Shown here: positions 52,643 to 61,377 of the stretch, piece after piece | Layout: each line of letters opens with the position of its first letter | Numbering within the stretch: the stretch's first letter is position 1 | DNA from: Fibrisoma limi BUZ 3 | GTDB taxonomy: Bacteria; Bacteroidota; Bacteroidia; Cytophagales; Spirosomataceae | Assembly: GCF_000296815.2 (NCBI RefSeq) | Contig: NZ_CAIT01000006.1 | Location: forward strand, 1,866,777 to 1,930,776 | Reading direction: 5' to 3' | Length of the DNA stretch: 64,000 nt | Made by a program: the position numbers and the translations under genes | Notes under the pieces: generated by a model | Databases searched by the model: none | What the model was told of the DNA's origin: nothing | Seen by the model: only the letters and a program-made list of their open reading frames with translations

Positions 52643-53398
52643 TCAGGCTATAAAATCCGCTCCGAACGTACTTGGCGTAATGCCCGCAAACCCCTTGAAC
52701 TCCTTCGTCAGGTGGGCATGATCGGTATACCCATTGTCGAACGCCAATCCCATCAGCGAATCGGCCGGTTGGGTTTGCAGCAGGGTCTGCACCTGCCGAA
52801 AGCGCAGGATTCGGGCCAGCAGCTTAGGCGACACCCCGACGTATTGCTGATACTGCCGTTCCAGTTGTCGGCGGCTGATACCGATCTGATCGGCCAGTTG
52901 ATCAATGGACAACTGACCGCGCTGCATTTCCAGTTGCCGAACACTGGCCAGCACGGAAAGAGGAGGGAGTGAGCCCGCAGACAACCGTTTTTGCAACGCC
53001 TGATTGACCGTAGCGATGCGGGCCAGCCAATCGTCGGTGTCGCTGAGTTCAGCAAAAAGCCGATCCCCCAACTGCTTCTGCACAAGGGCCAATTCAACCA
53101 GCTCATCCGTGAACAGGTGGAGGGGCGTCTGCACAAAAGGAAAGAGACCACCCGGCCTGAAACGTATTCCCAGTACGTCCGCTTCCGGGGCCACCGAGCT
53201 CAGCACGGCCCGGGTCATGGTGCCGACCAGCAGCGACCCCGTCGAAACAGCCGACGAATGGCTGAATACATAAAGTACATCCGTACATCCATCGGGCAGT
53301 ATCCGTGCCGGTTGTGCCACCGGCCGCCCCCGCCGAATCCAGTAGCACTCGACATAAGGCTGCAATGGCAGAGCCGGTAGCACTTCGTAGTAGGTCAT
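52643..53398 (-). CDS. AraC-family regulator with DUF6597-type N-terminus
   Basis: 251 residues. The N-terminal part YYEVLPALPLQPYVECYWIRRG and ILPDGCTDVLYVF are typical of the DUF6597 subgroup. The C-terminal HTH pair is clear (SIDQLADQIGISRRQLERQYQQY and AFDNGYTDHAHLTKEFKGFAG). A VOC-protein gene follows 88 bases downstream on the same strand and may be its target. No autoregulatory site was identified. Confidence 0.92.
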   Translation of the reverse strand: MTYYEVLPALPLQPYVECYWIRRGRPVAQPARILPDGCTDVLYVFSHSSAVSTGSLLVGTMTRAVLSSVAPEADVLGIRFRPGGLFPFVQTPLHLFTDELVELALVQKQLGDRLFAELSDTDDWLARIATVNQALQKRLSAGSLPPLSVLASVRQLEMQRGQLSIDQLADQIGISRRQLERQYQQYVGVSPKLLARILRFRQVQTLLQTQPADSLMGLAFDNGYTDHAHLTKEFKGFAGITPSTFGADFIA

Positions 53399-53559
53399 CT
53401 GTCAGAAAGACGCGAGTTGAGGCCCTAAAATAACAGGTTCTCAGGCAAGTACGAAACAGCCGCTTTCTCAAATGCTCGACCGTTTCCTCAATCGGCCGAC
53501 CGTTGTGTTTGCCGGATTTCGTATAATCCGACCAACCGATCATCCAAACGCCCGACACC

Positions 53560-53961
53560 ATGTCCCTAACCCATTCTCCTTTTGTAACACAGCAATCCAG
53601 CTCAGTACCAGGCCGTTCAGGCCGACTGCGTGGCTGGACAGCCGTGCTGCTGTTTCTGCTGATGCCAATGCTGCCCGGCTGCATGACGACGCGCGTGGTC
53701 ACTGAAACCGACTGCGACACCCCCGATAATGTTACGTACACGGATACGGTCGTAACGGCTTATTTCTGGGGGTTGAAGCAACCCGCCGACATCCATCCGC
53801 CCTGCGACAAACGGTTTAACCACCTCAACGGCGTAACGGTCAAGTCGTCGTTTGGCCACTACGTACTCACGACACTCACACTCGGCATCGTTACCAAACG
53901 CCGTATCCGGTGGTGCTGCGCACCCTACGTCCCGGTTCCTCAGCCATTAGGTATCCGTTAA
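53560..53961 (+). CDS. Bor-like small lipoprotein
   Basis: 133 residues, with a lipoprotein signal ending LLMPMLPGC (Cys41). After the Cys, AYFWGLKQPADIHPPCD, NHLNGVTVKSSFG and LTTLTLGIVTKRRIRWCC match the compact core of Bor/Iss-like lipoproteins. In E. coli Bor comes from phage lambda and affects serum survival; here the role is unknown. Four further Cys could form two disulfides. Confidence 0.7.
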   Translation: MSLTHSPFVTQQSSSVPGRSGRLRGWTAVLLFLLMPMLPGCMTTRVVTETDCDTPDNVTYTDTVVTAYFWGLKQPADIHPPCDKRFNHLNGVTVKSSFGHYVLTTLTLGIVTKRRIRWCCAPYVPVPQPLGIR

Positions 53962-53991
53962 GTTTTCAGCTAACCCTCCTCCCCTTTTCCC

Positions 53992-55608
53992 ATGAGCCTG
54001 CCAAACGGACTTGAACGCCTGTCGGTGACAGAACTCACCAACCGGCACGAAAACTTTACGCAGCCCCTGACGCCGGGGGCGTCGTTCAAACTACGCATTC
54101 CGACCGTATCGGGTAGTCAGGCGCAGTATCGCCAGACAACCGCCAACTTCCAATGGCTGATTCAGCACGCCATCAGTAACAACCTGCGCCTGCGGGCGAT
54201 CGGCAAAAACTGGTCGTTTACGCAGGTGGGTGTTACCAACGGTGGGATGGTCGACGCCAACGCCCTGATGCAGACCTTTCCGCTGGGCAACTCGATGGTC
54301 GCTCCCGATTACCTGAATGCCGGACACTCGGCCGGCGACCTGTTCTTCACCGAATGCGGCACGACCATCCACATCATTGAAGAAATGCTCGAAGCCAACG
54401 GTAAATCGATGCGGGCGTCGGGAGCCAGTAATGGCCAGACCATTGTCGGTGCGTTTTCGACCGGTACCCACGGCGCAGCCTTTAACCTGGGAGCGGTGCA
54501 TGATACGGTCGTCGGCCTGCATCTGGTTACGGGTACCGACCGCCACGTCTGGCTCGAACGGGCGTCGTTCCCGGTGGCGTCCCAGGCGTTTACCGACTGG
54601 CTTGGCGTAACCGACGTCCTGCGCGACGATGACCTGTTCAACGCGGCCGTGGTCAGTTTCGGCAGCTTCGGGTTTATTCACGGCGTCATGCTCCAGACCG
54701 AACCCCTGTTCTGGATGAAATCGTACAGCAACGACCGCGTTATTTACAACGATGACCTGAAACGAGCCATGACCCAGCTTGATTTTTCCGGTTTACGAAC
54801 GGCCCTGCGACTGCCCACGCAACCCGATGGTAGCGAACCGTATCATTTCCAGATGATTGTTAATCCCCACCAGTTCGACACGACCGGGGCTAATCCGGCT
54901 CACGGGGCCTTTGTTCGCATCCTGAACAAACATACTGTGAAGCCGGCCGGTGCCGTGCCGCCCCCACCCAAACCGGGATTCGTTTACGGCGACGATACGA
55001 TGGGGCTGATCCAGACGCTGCTCGACAACCTGAAGCCCTTCTCGGTCAAGCTGGTACCGGCCATGGTCAATGCGCTGTATCCACAGGCGCTGGATGATAC
55101 CGACGGCTGGGTCGGAACGATGGCCGATTTTTTTGGCTATACCAACATTCGGGGCAAAGCGTCCAGCGCGGCCATTGGGATCGACGCTACCGACAGCCCC
55201 CGGGTTCTGGAAGAGATCATCAGCCTGAATAAACAATCGGCTTTTCCGGGTGTGCTGGGTCTGCGATGGGTCAAACAAACACCCGCTACGTTAGGATTCA
55301 CGCGCTTTCCCGTTACGTGCGTGCTGGAACTCGACGGCATCGAGTCGAAGCAAACCCGGCAGTTCCTGCAAAAAACCTGGAACCGCCTGGAAGCGCTCGG
55401 TATTCCGTACACACTGCACTGGGGTAAGGTCAACTTCAACCTGGATGCACAACGGATTCGGAGTATGTACGGCGACGCCAGCGTGGATGCATGGCTGCTG
55501 GCCAGAAACCAGTTACTCGACAACGACACCCGGAAAGTGTTCACCAACGAGTTCATGGAACGTTGCGGGCTCGATAAAGCCGTGGTGCTGGATGAGCCGA
55601 TCGTCTGA
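53992..55608 (+). CDS. FAD-dependent oxidase with PCMH and ALO-like domains
   Basis: 538 residues, no obvious signal peptide. The FAD-binding PCMH domain covers about 35-235: LRLRAIGKNWSFTQVG, VDANALMQ, GASNGQTIVGAFSTGTHG. The C-terminal region shows ALGIPYTLHWGKVNF, the HWGK motif of D-arabinono-1,4-lactone/sugar-lactone oxidases of the VAO superfamily. It probably oxidises a sugar, lactone or polyol with oxygen as acceptor; the exact substrate is undecided. It follows the Bor-like gene by 30 bases and precedes ridA-like and dipeptidase genes on the same strand. Confidence 0.88.
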   Translation: MSLPNGLERLSVTELTNRHENFTQPLTPGASFKLRIPTVSGSQAQYRQTTANFQWLIQHAISNNLRLRAIGKNWSFTQVGVTNGGMVDANALMQTFPLGNSMVAPDYLNAGHSAGDLFFTECGTTIHIIEEMLEANGKSMRASGASNGQTIVGAFSTGTHGAAFNLGAVHDTVVGLHLVTGTDRHVWLERASFPVASQAFTDWLGVTDVLRDDDLFNAAVVSFGSFGFIHGVMLQTEPLFWMKSYSNDRVIYNDDLKRAMTQLDFSGLRTALRLPTQPDGSEPYHFQMIVNPHQFDTTGANPAHGAFVRILNKHTVKPAGAVPPPPKPGFVYGDDTMGLIQTLLDNLKPFSVKLVPAMVNALYPQALDDTDGWVGTMADFFGYTNIRGKASSAAIGIDATDSPRVLEEIISLNKQSAFPGVLGLRWVKQTPATLGFTRFPVTCVLELDGIESKQTRQFLQKTWNRLEALGIPYTLHWGKVNFNLDAQRIRSMYGDASVDAWLLARNQLLDNDTRKVFTNEFMERCGLDKAVVLDEPIV

Positions 55609-55682
55609 CCCTAATTTTAGAACAACCGGCGCGTCATGTCGATAAAGCGTCTACTTTAGCGGGCGCAAACCAAACTTTAGAC

Positions 55683-56072
55683 ATGGCAACAAAAATTCAG
55701 GTACACCATCCCGACGTAAAAGAAGGTTTCTCAACCGGCGCGTATTCATCCGGCATTATTGTCGACGGCTGGCTGTATGTTTCCGGCCAGGGCCCGGTCG
55801 ATTACGCTAAAGGTGAATTTGTGCTGGGCACCATCGAGTCCGAAACCCACCTGACCCTGCAAAACGTCGGGCGGATTCTGGAAGCGGCCGGCTGTACGTT
55901 CGACGACGTTGTGAAAAGTACCGTCCATCTGGCCGACATCAACGATTTTGGAGTATATAACCAGATTTACGCCAGCTACTTCCCCGGGATCAAACCCGCA
56001 CGGACAACGGTGCAGTCGGTGCTGGGTAACGGCATCAAGGTAGAAATCGACGTAGTCGCCAAATTACCGTAG
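55683..56072 (+). CDS. RidA-family protein
   Basis: 129 residues, complete. The signature is in GAYSSGIIVDGWLYVSGQGPVDY and RTTVQSVLGNGIKVEIDVVAKL. The arginine that binds substrate carboxylate in active RidA (in the PARTTVQ segment) is present, so it probably deaminates reactive enamines or imines. It is followed after 8 bases by a dipeptidase gene in the same operon. Confidence 0.93.
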   Translation: MATKIQVHHPDVKEGFSTGAYSSGIIVDGWLYVSGQGPVDYAKGEFVLGTIESETHLTLQNVGRILEAAGCTFDDVVKSTVHLADINDFGVYNQIYASYFPGIKPARTTVQSVLGNGIKVEIDVVAKLP

Positions 56073-56080
56073 CCGTCGCC

Positions 56081-57187
56081 ATGTTCCTGATTGATGCTCA
56101 CCTCGACATGGCGCTCAATGCCATCGAATGGAACCGGGATTACCGGCAGTCGGTCAGTACCATCCGGGCATCGGAAGCGGGCATGACGGACAAAATCGAC
56201 CGGGCCAAAGGCACCGTTTCGCTGCCGGAACTCCGCCGGGGCAGCATCGGTCTGGTGGTGGCTACGCAGATCGCCCGGTTTAATCAGCCCACTCGCCAGG
56301 GGGGTATTTTACCAGGAGCCGGCTGGAACTCCCCGCATCAGGCCTGGGCTATGACCCAGGCCCAGCGGGCGTGGTACGAAGCGATGACGTTGCCGGGCCC
56401 GGACGGTGTTCAGGAAATGGTACAGATCACCGACCGGGCTTCGCTCGACCGACACGTAGCGCTCTGGCTCGATGCCAGTATTCCGAATGAAACCAAGCCG
56501 GTAGGCTACATCCTCAGCCTCGAAGGGGCCGACTCACTGGTCGATCTGTCGTATCTGGAAACCGCCTATGCCTACGGGCTTCGGGCCATTGGACCGGCTC
56601 ATTATAGCACCGGCCGCTACGCACCGGGTACGGGGCTGACGGGACCGCTGACCTCCATAGGCCGCGACCTGCTCCGCGAAATGGACCGGCTGAACCTAAT
56701 CCTGGACGTAACGCACCTAACCGACGAGGGTTTTACCGAAGCGATGGATCTGTATCAGGGGCCGGTCTGGGCGAGTCACCACAACTGCCGGGCGCTGGTG
56801 CCGCACCAACGCCAGCTTGCCGACGATCAGATCAACCAATTGATTCAACGGGGAGCGGTGATCGGCGGGTGCTTCGACGCCTGGATGCTGAAACCGGGCT
56901 TTACGCAACGGCAAAGCAATCCGGCCGATTTTGGTATCACCCTCGAAACGGTGATTGACCACTTCGACCACATCTGTCAGATCGCAGGCAATTCGCTGCA
57001 CTGTGCCATTGGCTCCGACCTCGACGGTACGTTCGGCCGCGAGCAGTCACCGACCGATCTGGACACCATCAGCGATTTACAAAACCTGCAGGGATTGCTG
57101 ACCAAACGAGGGTATTCGGCGGAGGATGTTGAGAATATTTTCTCTAAAAACTGGCTGCGTTTCCTGCGAAACGCGTGGAAAACGTAA
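56081..57187 (+). CDS. M19-family membrane-dipeptidase homologue
   Basis: 368 residues without signal peptide. Zinc-binding motifs of the M19 (renal dipeptidase-like) family: DAHLDMALN near the start, the bridging Glu in LSLEGADSL, DVTHLTDEGF, WASHHNCRAL and GSDLDGTFG. It hydrolyses dipeptides, or D-amino-acid dipeptides in some members. It follows the RidA gene by 8 bases and its end overlaps a possible upstream extension of the next gene, whose real start is further downstream. Confidence 0.92.
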   Translation: MFLIDAHLDMALNAIEWNRDYRQSVSTIRASEAGMTDKIDRAKGTVSLPELRRGSIGLVVATQIARFNQPTRQGGILPGAGWNSPHQAWAMTQAQRAWYEAMTLPGPDGVQEMVQITDRASLDRHVALWLDASIPNETKPVGYILSLEGADSLVDLSYLETAYAYGLRAIGPAHYSTGRYAPGTGLTGPLTSIGRDLLREMDRLNLILDVTHLTDEGFTEAMDLYQGPVWASHHNCRALVPHQRQLADDQINQLIQRGAVIGGCFDAWMLKPGFTQRQSNPADFGITLETVIDHFDHICQIAGNSLHCAIGSDLDGTFGREQSPTDLDTISDLQNLQGLLTKRGYSAEDVENIFSKNWLRFLRNAWKT

Positions 57188-57294
57188 ACCCAATCGACGC
57201 TGATTGGCTATTCGGTAAATCTACGGCACCGTCGCTCTTCTTTGTCAACATTCTTTCATCGGCCCGGTTGACAAGGCACTTGAGCAACCTGACC

Positions 57295-58158
57295 ATGAAT
57301 ACCGACATTTCCGTTCTGATTATTACCCGAAACCGGGTCGAAACCTTACTCTGGACACTGACCCATCTGGTGGCCTTACCCGAAGAGCCGCCGATCATCG
57401 TTGTTGACAATGCCTCTACCGACGGTACTCCAGAGCGCGTTCGGGCTGCGTTCCCGACCGTGAACGTAGTAGCCCTTTCTACCAACCAGGGGCTGAACTC
57501 CCGCAACATTGGCGTTCGGGCGGCACAGACACCCCTGGTTGCTTTCTGCGACGATGATTCATTCTGGGAGCCCGGCGCATTAACCAAAGCAGTGCATTAC
57601 TTCCGGCAATACACCCATTTGGGCGTTCTGGCGGGCAAAGTACTGCTGGGTGAGGAAGAACGGCTGGAACCGGTCTGTGAAGCCATGCGCGACAGCCCCC
57701 TCACCAGTCAGTTACCGTTGCCTGGTCCGGCCATTCTGGGGTTTGTGTGCTGTGCGGTCGTTATCCGCCGACAGGCGTTTCTGGCGATGGGCGGTTTTAA
57801 CCAACAGTTTGCCATTGCGGGCGAAGAACGGCTATTCTCGGTCGATATGCTGGCCAGCGGGTGGAGTTTGTCCTATGCCGAGGATATGGTATGCCGCCAT
57901 TACCCGTCGCCCGTGCGTGATTGTTCGCACCGCATCCAGCTTCTGACCCGCGACACCCTCTGGTACTACTGGCTCCGTCGGCCGTGGTACTACGCCCTGC
58001 GGCATACACTGCACATTCAGCAACGCAGCCGCTACGATGAGAACGTTCGGAAAGGCTACCGGGCAGCACTACGCGTTTTACTGTCGTTGCTACCCAAACG
58101 GCGGGTAGTGCCGATCCACGTTGAACGGCAGATTCTGAAAATTGAAAGCTTTTACTGA
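57295..58158 (+). CDS. Family 2 glycosyltransferase
   Basis: 287 residues from the ATG at 57295, where the GT2 fold starts directly (DISVLIITRNRVETLL). The nucleotide-sugar site has DNASTDGT, the metal-binding DDD in FCDDDSFWEPG, and an acceptor-side GEERLFSVDML. The C-terminus has two Trp/Tyr-rich stretches that may form an amphipathic membrane contact. Acceptor and donor are unknown. It ends 9 bases before the convergent pgl stop. Confidence 0.9.
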   Translation: MNTDISVLIITRNRVETLLWTLTHLVALPEEPPIIVVDNASTDGTPERVRAAFPTVNVVALSTNQGLNSRNIGVRAAQTPLVAFCDDDSFWEPGALTKAVHYFRQYTHLGVLAGKVLLGEEERLEPVCEAMRDSPLTSQLPLPGPAILGFVCCAVVIRRQAFLAMGGFNQQFAIAGEERLFSVDMLASGWSLSYAEDMVCRHYPSPVRDCSHRIQLLTRDTLWYYWLRRPWYYALRHTLHIQQRSRYDENVRKGYRAALRVLLSLLPKRRVVPIHVERQILKIESFY

Positions 58159-58167
58159 CCAACCGCC

Positions 58168-58896
58168 CTACGACGGTTGTACCTGCGCTGCCGCGGCTTC
58201 GTCAACGAACCAGTACAGTTCGCCGTCGGTCGGCCGGATTACCTGGGATGGGTACATGTCGGGCCGATAGTCGCCGTGGAGCACTTCGTTCAGAGGGGCC
58301 GCTTTTTTGGGTCCAGCGACCAGGAACGCTACGGCAGCCGCCTTGTTCACTACCGGTGCCGTCAACGTCAGACGGTACATGTTCTGCGATTCCAGGAAAT
58401 ACGCCTTTGTCCAGTCCTGTTCTTCGTGTACCACCTCCGTACCGGGAAAGAGCGAAAGCGTATGGCCATCGTCGCCCATGCCCAGCATCACCAGGTCGAA
58501 TGTCCGGCTGTAGCCGTCGAAGTACGTATGCAGGATATTAGCGTACCGATCAGCGGCTACATCAGGGTCCTGATTGGTTTGCCAGACAAACACCTGCGTC
58601 GATTCAACCGGTACGTGATTCAGCAGGGTCTGGTACGCCATACGGGCGTTGCTCCGGTCATCATCGAGAGGGACGTAGCGCTCATCCCCCCAGAAAATAT
58701 GAAGTTTGTCCCAGGGAATCACTTCCCGATACGGCGATTCGGCCAGGAGTTTGAACAGAGCCTCGGGCGTGCTACCACCCGAGAGGGCGATTGTAAACCG
58801 CTGTTGACGCTGCAACACGTCATTGATGTAGGTAACGAGCCAGTCGGCTACGGCCTGCGCCAGCTCGGTAGGGTCTTTTTTGACAATTAACTGCAT
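58168..58896 (-). CDS. pgl: 6-phosphogluconolactonase
   Basis: 242 residues from the ATG at 58896. Motifs of the DevB-type 6PGL: SGGSTPEALFKLL, FWGDERYVPLDD and MGDDGHTLSLFPG. It hydrolyses 6-phosphogluconolactone, the second step of the oxidative pentose-phosphate pathway. It follows zwf on the same strand with an 88-base gap full of G-rich repeats, so the two probably form an operon. An upstream open frame to 58992 is non-coding repeat sequence. Confidence 0.95.
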   Translation of the reverse strand: MQLIVKKDPTELAQAVADWLVTYINDVLQRQQRFTIALSGGSTPEALFKLLAESPYREVIPWDKLHIFWGDERYVPLDDDRSNARMAYQTLLNHVPVESTQVFVWQTNQDPDVAADRYANILHTYFDGYSRTFDLVMLGMGDDGHTLSLFPGTEVVHEEQDWTKAYFLESQNMYRLTLTAPVVNKAAAVAFLVAGPKKAAPLNEVLHGDYRPDMYPSQVIRPTDGELYWFVDEAAAAQVQPS

Positions 58897-58908
58897 ATGG
58901 GCTTGGGT

Positions 58909-58978
58909 CTTAGGGCTTGGGGCAAGGGGCATAGGGCTAAGGGTAAGGGTTATTCCCCTGCCCTCAGCCCCATGCCCC
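58909..58978 (+). repeat. G-run heptamer-like repeat between zwf and pgl
   Basis: The + strand has nine runs of three or four G spaced by CTT, CAA, CATA, CTAA and similar. GGGGCATAGGGCTAAGGG (58926-58943) is nearly complementary to CCCTCAGCCCCATGCCCC (58961-58978), 16 of 18 positions. Such degenerate short tandem units are common between Bacteroidota genes. G-quadruplex formation on the non-template side is possible. Confidence 0.6.
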
Positions 58979-58984
58979 ACGCGA

Positions 58985-60484
58985 TTAATCATTCACCCAG
59001 CTAAATCCATCTTTTTCAATCAACGCTGTGGCTTCGTTTGGCCCCCAGGTAGCGGGCGCATAGGCCGGCAGTTCCGACGACGTGTCGGCTTCCCAGGCAT
59101 CGAGGATCGGCTGAACGACTTCCCAGGCCGCATCAACCTGATCGGCCCGCATGAACAGCGTCGCATCACCGGCCATTACGTCGAGCAGCAGCGTTTCATA
59201 CGCTTCAGGCTGCTGTCCCTTAAAGGCAGTCTGGTAGCTGAACACCATCTCGACCGGGTCAATCTCCAGCGTCTGTCCGGGTCGTTTAGCCTGGAACCGA
59301 AGCCGAATGTCCATATCCGGCTGTATACTGATCATCAACCGGTTAGGCTGGAATGTCTGCTTCGTTTCGGCCGGAAACATGTAGTGCGGAGCCGGCCGGA
59401 ACTGAACCGTAATAACGGTTGTCTTTTCGGGCAAAAATTTGCCGGTGCGCAGGTAGAACGGTACGTTTTCCCACCGCCAGTTGTCGACGTACAGCTTCAC
59501 GGCCGCAAACGTTTCCGTCCGTGAATCGGGGTTAACACCTTCCTCCTGCCGGTAGCCCGCAGCCTGCTTCCCTTTAACCTCGCCGGAACCGTACTGCGCC
59601 CGGACGGCGACCTCCTTCACCCGGTCGGGAGTAATCCGGCGAATAGCGTTTAATACGTCCACGTTTTTGTTCCGAACCTCGTTCGCATCAAAGGATACCG
59701 GTGCTTCGGTCGCTACCATGCAGAGCATCTGAAGCAGGTGATTCTGAATCATATCGCGCAGCGCGCCCGACTGCTCGTAGTACCCGCCCCGGCCTTCCAG
59801 CCCGACCGTCTCGGCGGCCGTAATCTGCACGTGCTCCACGTACTGCCGGTTCCAGATTGGTTCGAACAAGGCGTTGGCAAACCGCAGCGCCAGCAGGTTC
59901 TGCACGGTTTCTTTGCCGAGGTAGTGGTCAATGCGGTAAATCTGCTCTTCGGCAAACAGCCCGCCCAGCAGTTCATTCAGTTCGTGGGCACTTCTGAGGT
60001 CGTGTCCGAATGGCTTCTCAACCACAATCCGAACGTGACTTTTGTCGTGGCACAGATCCAGCTTCCCCAGATTGGTAGCGATACCAGGAACAAGTTGCGG
60101 AGCTACGGCCAGGTAGAATACAATGTTCGGCTGACCGCCCCATTCGCTGGTTTTCTGATCGACAAAATCCTTGATTTTTACATAAGCAGCTTCATCACTC
60201 CCGTCCATCTGAAGATACGTGATGCAGGGCGCGAAGTCGGTCCAGTAATCTTCGGGCCCATTTTTACGGCGCGAAAACTCCTGTACGCCCTCCAGCAATC
60301 GCTCTCGGAACGACTCATCGGTGTAGTTGCTTCGACCGATGCCGGCTACGGCGAAGTGCTCGGGCAAGTACTTGTCTATGAAAAGATTATACAAGGCGGG
60401 AGTTAGTTTGCGGAGGTTCAGATCCCCGCTTCCCCCAAAGATGAACAGGACAGTGGCCGCTGGCCGTTGGTTAGTAGACGTCAT
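58985..60484 (-). CDS. zwf: Glucose-6-phosphate 1-dehydrogenase
   Basis: 499 residues from the ATG at 60484. NADP-binding GGSGDL (17-22), EKPFGHDL (156-163) and the active-site RIDHYLGKE (184-192) are present. It makes 6-phosphogluconolactone and NADPH from glucose-6-phosphate. It is the first gene of the zwf-pgl operon. No 6-phosphogluconate dehydrogenase gene is adjacent. It is divergent from rpiB with 167 bases between starts. Confidence 0.96.
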   Translation of the reverse strand: MTSTNQRPAATVLFIFGGSGDLNLRKLTPALYNLFIDKYLPEHFAVAGIGRSNYTDESFRERLLEGVQEFSRRKNGPEDYWTDFAPCITYLQMDGSDEAAYVKIKDFVDQKTSEWGGQPNIVFYLAVAPQLVPGIATNLGKLDLCHDKSHVRIVVEKPFGHDLRSAHELNELLGGLFAEEQIYRIDHYLGKETVQNLLALRFANALFEPIWNRQYVEHVQITAAETVGLEGRGGYYEQSGALRDMIQNHLLQMLCMVATEAPVSFDANEVRNKNVDVLNAIRRITPDRVKEVAVRAQYGSGEVKGKQAAGYRQEEGVNPDSRTETFAAVKLYVDNWRWENVPFYLRTGKFLPEKTTVITVQFRPAPHYMFPAETKQTFQPNRLMISIQPDMDIRLRFQAKRPGQTLEIDPVEMVFSYQTAFKGQQPEAYETLLLDVMAGDATLFMRADQVDAAWEVVQPILDAWEADTSSELPAYAPATWGPNEATALIEKDGFSWVND

Positions 60485-60615
60485 GGAGCGAAACGTTGGC
60501 AGTTGCCGTTCAGGTAAGGCCACCTGCAAAGGTGACAGGGCGGTGCAAGATACTCCCGCCTGCTATGCGGTACAAATTTGACTATATTATGGTTTCGTGT
60601 TGCCCGACTTTCCGT

Positions 60616-60623
60616 TACTTTTG
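60616..60623 (+). promoter_or_regulatory. -7 promoter box TACTTTTG of rpiB
   Basis: Perfect TAnnTTTG, 29 bases before the ATG at 60652; it fixes the start and rejects longer frames beginning near 60496. Confidence 0.6.
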
Positions 60624-60651
60624 GCCTGTAATTTTTGCCTGTATTCGTCTT

Positions 60652-61083
60652 ATGAAAATCGCTATTGGCTCCGACCACGCCGGCTTTCGGTACAAAGAAC
60701 TCATCAAACAACACCTCATCGACCTTGGCCACGAGGTTACCGACATGGGTACCCATTCGGAAGAACCCGTTGATTATCCGTTGTTTATACGGCCGGTCGC
60801 CGAGGCCGTAGCCCGGGGTGAGGTCGAACGGGGAGTCGTACTGGGAGGTTCGGGCAACGGCGAAGCCATAGCCGCCAACCGGGTCAAAGGCGTTCGGGCC
60901 GCTCTTTGCTGGAACGAAGAATCAGCCCGGTTAGGCCGCCAGCACAACGACGCCAACGTGATCTCGATTGGCGAGCGGATGATGGACGAAGAAACGGCGC
61001 TGAAGCTCATCCGGATCTGGCTCGACACTCCGTTTGAAGGGGGCCGCCACCTGAGACGGATTCAGGAACTGGATACGTATTAA
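60652..61083 (+). CDS. rpiB: Ribose-5-phosphate isomerase B, Cys-less type
   Basis: 143 residues from the ATG at 60652. The RpiB fold is complete (KIAIGSDHAGFRYKE, DMGTHSEEPVDYP, RQHNDANVISIGERM). Where the E. coli enzyme has the catalytic Cys in GCGTGIG, this reads GGSGNGE with Ser67 and Glu71, as in Mycobacterium tuberculosis RpiB, in which the Glu is the base. It interconverts ribose-5-phosphate and ribulose-5-phosphate. Divergence from zwf links it to the pentose-phosphate pathway. Confidence 0.93.
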   Translation: MKIAIGSDHAGFRYKELIKQHLIDLGHEVTDMGTHSEEPVDYPLFIRPVAEAVARGEVERGVVLGGSGNGEAIAANRVKGVRAALCWNEESARLGRQHNDANVISIGERMMDEETALKLIRIWLDTPFEGGRHLRRIQELDTY

Positions 61084-61111
61084 TCGATGCGCTACAAGCG
61101 CATAAGTGGCG

Positions 61112-61249
61112 ATGAACGTCGCAATCCGTTCACTTAATCTGAAAGTGACCGTCCCGGCAGTGGTTTTGGCGTTGGCCTTCATGCTTATTCAGGATGCGAC
61201 GGCAAATTTTTCGGATAAACATCTCGACTACCAGACCCTCTGGTTTTGA
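61112..61249 (+). CDS. Possible 45-residue secreted peptide
   Basis: ATG at 61112 to TGA at 61249. The first 31 residues form a signal-like segment (VTVPAVVLALAFMLIQDATA), leaving a short tail ending in YQTLWF. It lies 28 bases after rpiB. No homologue is known to me, and it may be a remnant of a longer exported protein or a chance frame. Confidence 0.35.
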   Translation: MNVAIRSLNLKVTVPAVVLALAFMLIQDATANFSDKHLDYQTLWF

Positions 61250-61303
61250 GTACCGACGGTGTTTTTTGGGGGTTCCTTCCTGAAGCTATTCTATTGGTTT
61301 TTC

Positions 61304-61358
61304 ATTTCAGCTTGCCCGGTAAAAGCAGCGTCTCTGCTTTTACCGGGCAAGCTGAAAT
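61304..61358. terminator. 25-bp perfect hairpin between convergent genes
   Basis: Left arm 61304-61328 (ATTTCAGCTTGCCCGGTAAA...) and its exact complement 61334-61358 around a five-base loop. It is the second longest perfect stem of the window after the purine-tract repeat and copy 2 of the palindromic element are set aside; a bidirectional terminator. Confidence 0.85.
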
Positions 61359-61377
61359 ATATTCATAATCAAGCTCA

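Noticed and set aside
58177-58890. A 237-codon frame antisense to pgl.
   Set aside because: pgl has all family motifs on the other strand.
58897-58992. N-terminal extension of pgl by 32 codons.
   Set aside because: The extension is G-rich repeat sequence and the family start is the ATG at 58896.
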